DNA of 64,000 bases, taken from contig CM075101.1 in NCBI GenBank assembly GCA_037576195.1, positions 4,898,001 through 4,962,000 on the forward strand. The letters run 5' to 3'. The DNA comes from Phytoseiulus persimilis. Lineage: Eukaryota > Arthropoda > Arachnida > Mesostigmata > Phytoseiidae. Position 1 is the stretch's first letter, and each line of letters opens with the position of its first letter. Both the position numbers and the translations under genes were made by a program. Below the pieces are notes generated by a model. It worked only from the letters and a program-made list of their open reading frames with translations. It searched no databases and was not told the DNA's origin. Shown in pieces: positions 33,701 through 45,050 of this stretch.

Positions 33701-36556
33701 TTTGGTCTCGTATCGATCTGATGGCATTTCGAACTCATATCGATCCACTCGAGCGCGAAAGTCATGTGGATTCTCAGAGTTCAGGCCCAGATTGAGTCTT
33801 GAAATCGTTTCACGAACTGAAGCCCATCTTCGAAGTGGGTCTGATTCCCGGGAAACCACGTTGGGACCGAGAAAACTTGGAACCAATGGAAAGCCGTGCT
33901 CGGAAAACGAGGTGAGAACTCGGCAGTCAATCCTACCGGAGGAAACTCAGTTGTTAATAGTCAGTCTTTTCCGTTGCTGTGGATGAAAATGGCGCGTATA
34001 GTGAAGCCTTCTGGGGTAAACCAGAGGTGCACTAGAGAATGACGATCAATCGATCTGCCATGGAAGCGAGAGAACGACTCCGCTGAGCTTGCTCGCGTCT
34101 GTAGCTAAAAGATAATCTCTGTACGTAATGTGCAATCAGGTCCGCAGTCGACCATGGGAACCTGAACTCCGTCAACTCTGGAGAGAATCAGGAATCGTCA
34201 TCGCGGGGTCGGTTAGCAGAGGAATATCGAGGACGAACTCCTGGGAATCAATCAGGAAATCGAGAGAGAAAATCCTTAATCAAATTCTCAAAGTCTATCG
34301 ATGATAGAAGACAAAACCTCTTGCTGACCACCAGATGAAGTTCCGCGGAGGCTCCCGACGATTTTCAGGTTCGATGTCTGACGAAGCCGGTGCGACTCGG
34401 GGCGCTGAAGAATAACCAACATTTACCGAAGTTCCAACTCCGGAATTATCCAGTCTCTATGCGAAGCCGGATACGATTCGGATCGGGGATCGTAAGAATA
34501 GAAAGGCCGCGAAAGCTCGAAGCGATGTGCGGAGGAATTCGAGCGCATCCGTTGACAAGAGCTCATGTCTAGCAATGAATAATTCCGCATTAGAGTAAGT
34601 TCGCCGAGTCTTTTCTGTAACGTCCGAAAATTTGTTACGTGGGTCTGAGTCGGTCGGATGGAGTCGGTCTCGCAGACAGAGGCGCCGACTTGTCGCGAGT
34701 GATAGCTTGCTTTTCATTTGACGACCAGCTCTCGCCTCGATTCGACTCGTCATCGGTCATCAAAGCTATCTTTGTCGCTAGTCCAGTTAGTCTTGGTGTG
34801 TCTTCTGTACCCTGTACCTCATAGTTCTCATCGAATGGCAGCTAACGTGGCTTACGTAACCGCTCGCGTCGACCCGATTCTCCCTATCATAAAGGGGCAC
34901 AGTTTATTCTTTTGTGAGTCCTGAACAGAGTCACGCCGAGAGTCTCGGCATCGGATCGCTTGCATGCGTTGCAGCGATCAGTCCCAAGGATGAGCTGAAA
35001 GACTTGAATGCAAGGCCCCGTTGAACTTCAGCATCGAGAAGGAGGTCCAGCACAGGGAAATGCCCAACTCCTAGCCATCTCTGACCGTCTGTTGCAGCAC
35101 TGATTCCATCATGGAACCGCGACCGGACCCCAGCCCTATCGTAAAATTCTGGTCGGTTGAAGAACGACGAAAACAGCAACGACGAGCCATAGCTGCGCGG
35201 CACTCATTCAGCCAGCCAGCGAGCTGCCTGGCTTTCCGAAGCAGTCAAAGGCACACAGTCGTCGAGAAACAGCTGGCCTAGGAGGCGGGGGAGTTTGGCT
35301 TGGGATCGTAAAATAAGTTACGACTCCCAAGCTCCTCCCAGATGCAGATAAAGCGAAGCCGTTCCGAAGGCCGGGTATTGAAACGAGAGAAAAAGCTCCG
35401 CCTCTCTCCGCACACGAGCAGAAGCGAGCCAGCGCGGGCAAAGCACCTTCATTCGGGGAATACACAAAGCGAAATCAAGGGCAACGTCTCACAACCTGCC
35501 GCTATGACAATGTTTCTTCCTCACCGTCGATAAGACCGCGATGAGAGCTTTCTCGACGAAACGGCGTGTTCAGTCGCTCATCTGGACCGATTCAACGGAC
35601 CCGTTGCATTTCAATGAGATAATTGTGGTGGACACACGTTGAAGCCGGAGATGGATGGGGTATCGCTTGGAACACTAACGAACCGGATCTTCAACCGTCG
35701 ATGCTTGCCGCATCCTCCAAAGACACTCCTCTTGCAATTTTCTCTTCCTCAGCTTTTCTCTCGGCTCAGGAGGTTGTCTGTGGAAAATTACTCTAGTGAT
35801 TAACCTCTTCAGGGAACCCATTCAGGTCGGAAATGAAGCGCTGGTCGGGACCTTCAGAGAGTGTCGGCTTCATTGGATCCTGATTGGAAAACGGACGGGA
35901 AGGTGCCGACCGTCAAGGGGCACCTTGCGCGGAATCTACGCCACTCCAGCGCCCCCAAAGTCGGGGGACTGAGACTACTGAGCTCCGGATTCACGAGTAA
36001 GCGCTCAGCGAACTCCTGGTGTGGAGAACAGTGACGTTCGCTCATGTAACTGCATCCTGGGGACAGTCCGGAGTCTCCAGTTCTCACAGAGGGCAGAATC
36101 TCCTCGGTACCTGCGAACAGAGCGCGACTGACCGTAATATCTCATGGGAGTTCGATGTTCTATCGAAATCCGGAGTCCGTCAGGGAGGCACGCGATGATG
36201 TATTTTCAGCTGTCTGGAGCGGTTAGGGAATCGAGAATGATTGGCAATTGTTTTGTGCACATCAGTTCGAAATGATCCGCTTCAAGATGTTCAAGGAAGT
36301 GACTCTCGATTTGTTATCTTTCGCGCTTGAAAGTATAAGCACTGATCATCAAAGGGAACTGCGAGTGCGGAAAAAAGGGAATGGGAGAAGAAAGAAGAGC
36401 CAGAGGGAAAAAGAACCGGTGCCGTTTCAGTCTACGACTGAAGTCGTCGGTTCGTAAGCTCACGCGATATGGATTGAGTTGTCTGCTTAGAATCTGTCAC
36501 ATCATCCTGCACGAACTCCAGTTCTTCGAGTCAGCTTCTGGAAACATTCGTCGATT
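30721..36556. other. Gene-poor stretch
   Basis: About 5.8 kb with no gene I can name. Minus-strand frames at 33765-33475 (with CDVCNQSHILKIVHVPGG, a two-Cys pair followed later by CC) and about 33345-33255 (RKIEDLASKWARAILTFVGG) look exon-like but do not link. A plus-strand frame at 36248-36457, rich in Lys/Arg, may belong to the adjacent hAT remnant. No repeat array or RNA gene is seen. Confidence 0.35.
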
Positions 36557-36982
36557 TTGGTCAAGCTCACGGACGACTATGAACAATGGTCACGGCTGAA
36601 GGAAAATCGCGGGAGTAGCGGAATTCGCGATTCATTATCTCTGCCCCGATTCCTGCAGTTCCCGGCATTGGTCGCGATCACTGAGAACGTTCGAATCACA
36701 GGAGTAGCCCCTGAAATCGTCTTCGAACATATTCCCTGGTTAAGCGAAGATGACTTGGCGAGGGCGGAGCTCGGAATGTTCTTGAAATCGACCAAGGACT
36801 CCCATAGCTTGAGTCACCCCGTGGACTTCTGGCTTGCCTCAGACCAACGCTTCGCGAAACTCCCTCAAATGGCGGTGGTTTGCCGCAGCGATCCAGTCGG
36901 CAATGTTGCCGCGGAGCGTTCTTTCAGCATGTACTCGCAAGTATTGAGAGATTACCGCAGTAGCATCGCTGAGCCAAATTAG
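36557..36982 (+). pseudogene. hAT-family transposase, C-terminal dimerisation fragment
   Basis: A plus-strand frame of ~141 codons ends in TAG at 36980-36982. Its C-terminal third (FWLASDQRFAKLPQMAVV and VGNVAAERSFSMYSQVLRDY) matches the hAT C-terminal dimerisation region, where a Trp-rich start and the (A)ERSFS motif are diagnostic. The catalytic RNase-H-like domain and N-terminal zinc finger are missing. Just upstream, a different frame (about 36490-36598) encodes compatible sequence, pointing to a frameshift. There is no start, no promoter and no flanking inverted repeat, so this is a dead, truncated copy. It shows that hAT elements have lived in this genome, matching the hAT-type MITEs at 749 and 27205. 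Confidence 0.75.
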
Positions 36983-39900
36983 GTCGTCTACAACATGGTT
37001 CATCAGAACACCGGTATGCAGTAAAGCTCGAATACAAATCGAGTCCAGCGCAAATCTAAATTATCATAGTTTGAGTCACATTCGTCCTCCTCGTCTGAGG
37101 TGGACGAATCCCCAGGCGAAGTAGCATTGCAAGGTGCTCATGCTGTATTCAAATGAAGAGAAGTGTGTGTTTCTGCATCGTTACATCATGTACTCATTTT
37201 TGATCCCATCAGTTTTCACGATTGTCGAGCTATTTACAACGATTCCACGATTTTTCCATCGGTAAACGCGACACGACTGCCATATTCGCTTTTTCCGACG
37301 GCGCGACGAATTTGCAGCCAACTTTACATTCCAATGAAAACATGGACGGCGAACGGTAAAATCATCGATGTCGCAGGATTGAAACCCCTGGCTGAAGACA
37401 AACGACTCACTATGAGCGGAGGTGTAATGATAAATCAGAAAGTTCTGGGGTCACCATGGTCTCAGAGTCGTACACATCCTAACTTAGACAGTGATTGCCT
37501 GTGTGTCCGATGGACGGGAAACAATCCTTGCGGCCGCCTACATCAGGTGCGGTACAGGAAAGCTACGAAAGCACTCGAAGTTTGTGAAGTCTACGCCACA
37601 TATTGGTGCTTCTGTCCCAACAATCGTTTGCGGAGCGGATCAAAATTATATGATCTGTCCCATACAAACAGTATTTGGCCTGCGTTTGACAAACGATCCT
37701 GTTGAAGGCACTGCATCAAACGCCTCATGTCTTGACCTCGTTTTTGCTGATCGTTCAATGAGCATCAATCACATGAGCTAGCTCAGTCATCATAAACCAC
37801 AGCTCATCCTCCCGTGATTTTACCAAACATGAAGACATCTTATTGTAAGCCGTTCATTAAGTGTAATCTCTGGTGACATCTGAGGCATCGTGGGTCAGCG
37901 GTGTGTGAGCTGAAAGGCTGTACCGGAGGATCCGGTACAGCAGTCGTAGCATACCATTTTGTCTATTCATTTGGCGGTGAAGCTCTTGGGTGACAGGATT
38001 CAGCTTGTTCTTCAGAGGTGAAACGATCAATTCGTTGGTCTGAGCTTTTCGTACTGGGTCGGAGCCGTCCTCCGACAATTTAGGCGGTGAACTCCCACGA
38101 GTTCCAGCTGAAAATCTGGATGGGCAAACTGACTTCCCCAGTCTGGCATCCGTGAATAACACCTATGGACTCCGCACAAAATAACGTAAGCCTACGTTAA
38201 AATGCATTTACGCACGACCCAGACGAATTGAAAATTCAGCTGGAGTGTGGGGCTCATTTGGATAATGCCCACTGAAAAAGCTCGGACTCATTATCTGGAA
38301 GATGCGGGAGGATAGAGGTTCCAAAGTGTTTGGAATTGTAGGTTGAAGGGAAGGCTTGAGAGGGAAGGGCATTTCAAAGGCGAGATGAAGCGAGGGAAGA
38401 AGAGAGAGTCGAGCTGAGCAGAACGATTGGTGAATTATTGGACAGAATAGGGGTGTTGTTTGGACATACTGAATCTCCGAAGCGTATGCGCCACGAATAT
38501 GCAAAACATGTCTTCTGAATCTCTTCCCAGGGAACTTCGAGCCGCGAGATCTACTTCGATTAGCGTATGCGACGGCATGCATGTGAAGACAACGTGGCGG
38601 TCCCCCTTCGCGGGTCTCTTGGGGACCTCCCCTTATACCGATTGGACTTGTGCGAGCCCCGGATTACATGGCCGCGGATCCTTCAGAGTCTCAGCCGTTC
38701 AAATTCAAAAAAATTATTAGTCACCTCCAGCGTGCCGCGTGAAGCTTCATTCCAGCACAGGTGTTCGCTGGGGAGCCTCGACAAGGCGCAGTATGAATTT
38801 CGTTCCTGACTGGCTCAAAGTCTGTGGTTCCAAAGTCACAGCACAAGAACCTTTGGAGCTAGCTGTCGATAGGGGAGCAGGGACTCATGCCTAACATGTG
38901 AATTTTTAAAATTATTCATTGGAATTTGGGGGCTCTCGCGCCGTCAGATTCGAAACGGATTCCTGTGATTTTGGGTCCATGGTGCTTAGATGATCTTGTA
39001 TGATTTGCTGACACAGATCTATCAGAACCGGTTGCAGAACGCCGGAACGTCACTCTCCGTTTGCCGTTTGGGAAGAGTCCTGATTCAGCTGCTTCCCTGG
39101 AGTTCGGAACAGGAATATTGGGATATTCATCTCCGGAAAGCGCGAACGTTGCCCGTGCACTGTGGAATCAACAGAGACCCATAGCAAGTAAAAGGAACTT
39201 CGTTCGAAGTAGACAGTTGCGGGTGTCCTCCAAAACTATCTCGCGACAGAAGGATGGTCGTCAGAAAATTCGGTTTGTGTCGCGTCGGGTCGCATCGCAT
39301 GCACAAGTTTACAACCGAAGTTCCGAGGAAGGGTTTGCTTGTTCGCTTGCTGGACTGCCTGTGTGCATCCCTCCAACGTCCAAACATAACCGGAGGACCT
39401 CAGTGGCCGAAAGGTTTATTTCTTTATGACCTGCGCTCTGGTGACGCGAAGCTCAGATTTGAGTGGGAGCAGTCGCCCGTCCAATTTGCGGCAAAGTCCG
39501 TGGCGGACGTCCATAGATTTCTTCGGACACTGGGAATGGAACTATTGACTCGAGACGCGCTTCTCAGCAAGCTTGCAGTACCGAGCCAAATGATACAAAC
39601 GGAGGTGCATAATATTCGGCGAGTCGCTCCGGCAGGGAATAGCATTATGCAATGGAGTCTGCCAACGAAGATTTTCTTAGCGTGGCTATAGCCCAGCTGT
39701 ACGCTTTACTACCTGAGCTCGTGAGGCTCCCATGGGGTTTACTTACTGCTAGCTCGGGCAATCGATGAGTCAACACATGAAGTTGTAGAATCTTGCGATT
39801 CGACCAGCTCCCATTATATGTTTTGAGATTGAGATTCCTGACTGGAATTCACGAGCTCGCGAGGTGCTCATTTTCTGCTCCCTCTCGCACTGAGTGGGAT

Positions 39901-40257
39901 TCGCAAACTTGGGCCGACGTGGCAAAGCAGGAAATTCCTCGGTCGGTTTCTCGAACAGCTCCTTCTCATTCATCTCTGAATCTTCCTTCGAATGACGACG
40001 ATTCAAAGATCACAGGGTTGAGCAGCGCAGCGTGTATTCATGGTCGTGAAAGTCCCGATCGAGACCGCGCCCGGAATGAAATCATTTTAAACCGCCTTCG
40101 ATTCGGAACGGACGAGTCCGAGTCATCTCAAAACTTGAGCAGGCCAAGTCGAGCCGGAAGAGTGCGGTCGAGAACCGTACTACGAAGCTTCTATCGAGGC
40201 ATATATCAGTATAATTGCACTTCCGATCACTTATGAGTTGGGCGACCTGGTCGATCT
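36983..40257. other. Spacer with three unassigned plus-strand ORFs
   Basis: Plus-strand ORFs of 180 codons (37163-37705), 145 codons (39254-39691; includes PQWPKGLFLYDLRSGDAKLR and SVADVHRFLRTLGMELLTRD) and 147 codons (39793-40236; Ser/Asp/Arg-rich) are present. The second is the most protein-like and may be an exon or an old retroelement piece. None shows a domain I recognise and none joins to a neighbour by splice phase. Confidence 0.35.
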
Positions 40258-40474
40258 ACCTTAAAATCCCGCAGGTAACGAACCCCTTTTTTCGATTTCC
40301 TCAGAAAAAAACGCGTCTGATGACGAGCTAATGGGATAATGAAGCAATCGGATAACTAACTCGTCAGAGAACGAGCTCATCACATAGCGAACTCGGCAGA
40401 TAAACATTTCATCTGACGCAGTTTTTTGAGACAAAATCGAAGAAATAGGTTCGTTATCTGTGGGATTTCAGGGT
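40258..40474. mobile_element. 217-bp MITE with ~65-bp inverted repeats
   Basis: The left arm accttaaaatcccgcaggta (from 40258) and the reverse complement of the right arm (accctgaaatcccacagata, ending at 40474) align over about 65 bases. Shared blocks are aaatccc-cag-taacgaacc, ttcgattt, caaaaaa-like and gcgtc-gatga. The core is ~90 bp and non-coding. No clear target-site duplication was found, and the arms have diverged (about 75-80% by eye), so this is an older insertion than the one at 27205. The family is not assigned. Confidence 0.7.
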
Positions 40475-43400
40475 GGTCAAAAAAGACCAGATGGCTGGTA
40501 TCGCTTCTAATTATAGGGAGGAGGACAGAGATACTCCAAAAAAGGAGGTCGCGCGGAAAATTCCAAGCTTCAATCCAGATGGAGTGTGAGACACTTTGAC
40601 AGACAAAGCGATTCGAGCGCGTGCAATGCGAGTTCGTGTAGGCCAGAAGAGCACACATCTGAATATGCTCTACTTGTGTGAGGAGCAACATCGAGGAGTT
40701 ACCCTTCCGGAGCCTTCAGGTGTCAGACTCGTGGCGAATCGAGAGCTCCGTACGTCACCCGAAGCTCCAATCAGAAAGCGAAGCGTCCAAGACAATCATA
40801 ACAAACGCTTTATTGGTATTTCAATATCGTTCTCCTTTACCTAACTTTTCGACCGTATTTCCCATCTTATTTTGTTCTGATTCGTGTATTCGCTCAAATG
40901 CGTTCAATGGCTACTTCCCAAGAAAGTTTCCTAACAATCAGAGTTCTATTCGCTCACAAGAAAAAACTGATCTGCTGACTGCATACGAGAAGATTTGTTT
41001 ATGTCTGTTCCTTGGAGTCAGCAACATCGAGGGAAAAGACACGTTCGAAGAAACACGGCTTCCCTTGAAACTCATCGATTAATATACTCATCTTTGATGA
41101 GTCATCAGTTTGTCTGCTATCCAACCAATCAGTCAGTCAGTCAATCAATCAATCAATCCTCCAGACGTTCAATCTCACCACAATCAACGTTGGTGCTGAC
41201 GTTGATTTCCGTTTCCTGCTAATCACAGAGCATTGTGTGTCGTCTTCCTAACCATACTCAAAATCATAATCCTCCATCGTCGTTTCTATTATCATGGTTC
41301 AAATGAGCTCCCCATTCTCCTGATTGTTTGAGGCCGGATATTGGATCGAATGAGCCGCATACTCTCTCCTTTTCAAGACGTTTCAGAGAAGCTTTGGGAT
41401 TTAGGTCTCATTTTCTCCGCTCAGGCCCGTCCGGAATCGATCCCGTTCGAGGCGAGGACCAATATTCCACGGATTTCGTTCCCACCAACAATCTCTGGCT
41501 TCATTTCGTTTTACACTTCGATGGAGGTTTCATTCAACGTACCTCAACGTCAAAAGTAGATTCAATGTAATCTTGTGAATGGATGAGTCGTGAAGCTTTA
41601 TGAGTGAGTCAGAATATGAGTACTCCAGCACTTAAAATGCAAACAGCTTATGCGAGACTGAGGGAGAGGAGAACCATTGGTAATATCGCAGTTCTGATTA
41701 GGTTTCGATGTATCCGTACAATGGATCTAGATCGAGGAACAACAACATCGCTACGGTTTGCGAAATATTGCATCTACGAAAAGCCGTCTTCATTGAGAGT
41801 TGTCATTCCTTGTTGAGTTCTGCTTCGAAAAGTGCGCAGAAACAGTTGTCTCGACAAAAAGCAACACCTTGGTTCGCTTCAATCGACGGAGTCTTGGTGT
41901 TTTGATTCTTTAAAAAAAATTCTCACATTTCGCTGTAGTTCCCGACCTTCACAAGAGCATTTCTTGCGAGGTTCTCAGCAGTCCGTCTACTGATTCTCTG
42001 CTGAATCCCGCTAAACAGACACAAACATCCCCCAAAGCCGTGACACCTTCCGTTTTCGGTGATCGAAATACAAATTCGGGGGATCCGCTTCAACGTCATT
42101 CCGCGAAAGTTGTCGAGTGAAATGTTCTCGGTTACAAACCTCTGGCAGAAAGCCATCAGAGCGCCTTGGGTAAATTATTCTCGTGAGGTATAAATGGACA
42201 AATCATAGAGATGGCTAAGAATTGTTGGACTCAATATTAAATCGATGCGGTGAGTTTAATAGATGGGGCTGAGTGATTGGATGGGTGAGGCGAGATTGGA
42301 AGAGCTCGAGATGATCGGGGGCGGGGCGTCAAAAAGTATAGAGATCAGGGGCAGTCAGAGCTCTCCATTGGGTGAGGTCATAGAAAAATATTCGTTCAGT
42401 CTTCAAAAACCGGTTTCAGATCGACAAGGCAACAACGTCTTTCGATGAGGATTCATGTCCGATGGATGAGTCGTTTCTCTAATGTTCATGCTTCAACAAC
42501 ATGGAGATGAGAATAAGGCGTTCCGATGCTCTCGCGTGTGCGCTGGTTTGTAAGCCGAACTCAGTTAGTCATTCATTCAGGTGAGTCGTTGTCACTTCCA
42601 ACAAGACGTTATCAAGGTTAGGTCGGGGTTGAGAAAAACCCTATTATTTCTATGTTTCTAGAAGTCTTGAGTCAGTAAGTCTATCACTCGCGGGATAGCG
42701 TCTTACGCAGCTATCCAGACACGCCAGCTCAGCTATTGGATACCGGCAGTTTTTCGACGTGGATGAGGTATGATATTTGAAAAGTAGAGGAGGTAAGTTT
42801 GCGCTGGATGCAGCCGAGGAAGGGGAATAATCTGCAGTTCTGCGTGAGTTGCTCCAATCATCGAGAAACTCGCAATCGGAGAGCTGCCAGATTCCAGATG
42901 TTGCTTCTCGCGGCACCAGTTTTCCGGATGAAATCATCCATCTGAGTGCTGTCAGAGGTTTCGAACATCCCTCAAATATTCGAGGTTACAGTCGGATAGT
43001 TCCAGAGCGCTAGCTACGTAAAATTGTAAATCTATCAAAAAATTCCGATTTTCGAAAATGAGTTAGACGTCGGCGGAGCGTCAGCTGGTCAATCATCAGG
43101 ATCAGACGAAGTGAATAGTATTACGAGTTTTGAACAGCAGGCAGCGGACACTTCAACGAGGAGAACGATTCGTTCATCGGAAAAAGAGCTGCCGGAAGTG
43201 AATCCGTTTCCTCTGGTCTGAAGGACAAGAGTGTCGGTGCTTCCGAAACGAGGATCTCTTTCTCGATGGAAAGACCGAGAATTGAAGTGCTCCCGTCCCA
43301 CGCTTCCGGACGAATTCCAATGATGAGCTTCGAGTTTAGTCGTCTACCAGACATGAAAAGCTGATCCAGAGCTGACACATTGTCGGAGTTTCTAACGTAG

Positions 43401-44521
43401 GAACACTTGCGGCTAAAGGAAGAAGCTCTAATCGCGGACGAAATTCGAGTTCGACCGCACTCAGGTTTGCTCACGCCTCCAACATCAGCCTGAAGGCAGG
43501 GAGTTTGTCCTCTTTACCCAGTGTGGGCCATTCACGCAAATGTACACACTCGACGGATAAGTTTTTCGCTTGTCTGAGGAAAATCGTTCCAATATGGACT
43601 TTTCTGGTAGGGCCGCGAATGGCTCGATTACCCAGTGAGTGAGATTCACTGAAATCTAGCAGAGTTTCGGTTCATCGCAGATTCAAGCCTCACAGATGAC
43701 CTAGGAACAGGCGCAATCACTGTTCGAAGTCCGATAGGATTCACTTGAGGTTTTCCCGAAGGCTGACATCTATTCAAAAAACACATCATACAGGGAAGTT
43801 GTATGATTAACAATATGTAGAGTATGAGAATAATTGGCAATATGATTAAGAAAGGTTCCCGCTGAAAAACTGACGATCCTAATGTATAAAAGTCTAGCAA
43901 TCAACGAAAGCTCCAACTCCTCGGGCTACTTCCCATTACGTTCGGCAAGAGCTCACGCTTCGCGTGCAGCGCCTTAGTAGACTAGGATCGATTCAGTCGA
44001 TGCATGTTCTTGACCAGTAGAAGTCGTGAACCAAATTTGAATGAGAATATTTTTCATTAGTATTCACCATAAGAGCTGCGAGCGGCTGCTTGGACCAATC
44101 TCGTGATTTTATAAAATCGAGAAGGAAGGAATGGATCTCGAAGTTTCTCTGAGTTAAATATATCTATCGATGTCGCGGGAAGCGCAAAGTAGTCATGAAT
44201 TTCACGCGATTCGGAACTTTTCCTTGAGAGAGGTTTCGATGTTGTCTCAGGATTCGAGCAGTAATTGAGGTGTATCCTGCTCTGAAGTAGGCGTACTCGA
44301 GGTCATCATGAGGGATGAACTCGGAATCGACCGGAATCGTGGGGTTATGCTCAGAATCAGAAATACACAAGAGGGGACAAATGAGTGAGATGAAGTTCGA
44401 CGAGAGAGAGTACAAACAAAAGACTCCGGGAGTATCAATATCAACACTTTTTGTCGTCACAGGGAGGTCATTCCTTACAGCAGCGATATCGCGTAAGATG
44501 GATCATTTCCACAGTATAGAA
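40475..44521. other. Spacer with simple repeat and a membrane-segment ORF
   Basis: No named gene. A (TCAG)n/(TCAA)n simple repeat lies at 41121-41160. On the minus strand, 43900-43646 encodes a strong single hydrophobic segment (FLIILPIILILYILLIIQLP) followed by Cys residues and a basic tail ending in TGA, like the transmembrane/cytoplasmic end of a single-pass protein. Minus-strand 43474-43121 and 44460-44164 (DSEFIPHDDLEYAYFRAGYT) are also exon-like. I could not join these by phase, so no gene is called, but a minus-strand membrane-protein gene may exist here. Confidence 0.35.
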
Positions 44522-44928
44522 CTAGACTTCTGTGTCAGTCAAAAACGAGGTTGGTTCAGGCAAGTCGAACTCATCTTCCTCTCCTTCATTGAGTGGCTCT
44601 TCGCTTTCTTCTTGCGCGAGCTCACTCTCGTTCTGGTTTACCTCGTCCTCATCTTGGTGCTCGTGGATCGGCGAACTGCAGCTGTCTCTCCTTGTCGTCG
44701 CGCATTCCGGCAATGGACGGAGTCTACGAATATCTTTGAGTATCACGCCGCTTGCTGATAAATGCTGCGCTTGTAGTTGCTGTCGTGTTTTTTCAATCTT
44801 AACAAGCACCTTGCATGGAATGGCTCTTTTGGAAAGCACTCCTGCATTGCCGGACACGTTTGACGCATCCGGAGTTGCCAACGCGTCCGCGGGTGACAGA
44901 GACCAGAGGACGAAGTTCAGAGACTGTT
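44522..44928 (-). CDS. Acidic terminal exon of uncertain ownership
   Basis: A minus-strand exon opens after an acceptor (cctaacag) at 44928 and runs in phase 0 to TAG at 44522-44524. It encodes ~135 residues: a neutral N-terminal part, a basic/Pro stretch (LKDIRRLRPLPECATTRRDS), then a long acidic tail (HEHQDEDEVNQNESE; EEGEEDEF-type run) ending SFLTDTEV. The D-I-x-x-RPLP...LTDT pattern is reminiscent of the C-terminal tail of pogo/Tigger DDE_1 transposases, but this is weak. It lies 122 bp downstream of the glutathione transferase stop, in the same orientation. A strong donor just before that stop could splice into it in phase 0, so it could be an alternative GSTZ C-terminus, a separate gene's last exon or a transposase remnant. 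Confidence 0.4.
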
Positions 44929-45050
44929 AGGCCTGTAGGCATTAGGAGAGGTTAACAATGTTCGTCACGAGCTCCGGAACAGGAGTTTTCCCAGGTCTTG
45001 ATTCTGCTCAGTGCCCAGTCTGCTTACGGTCAGAAGTCCGCGGAGTCGAT

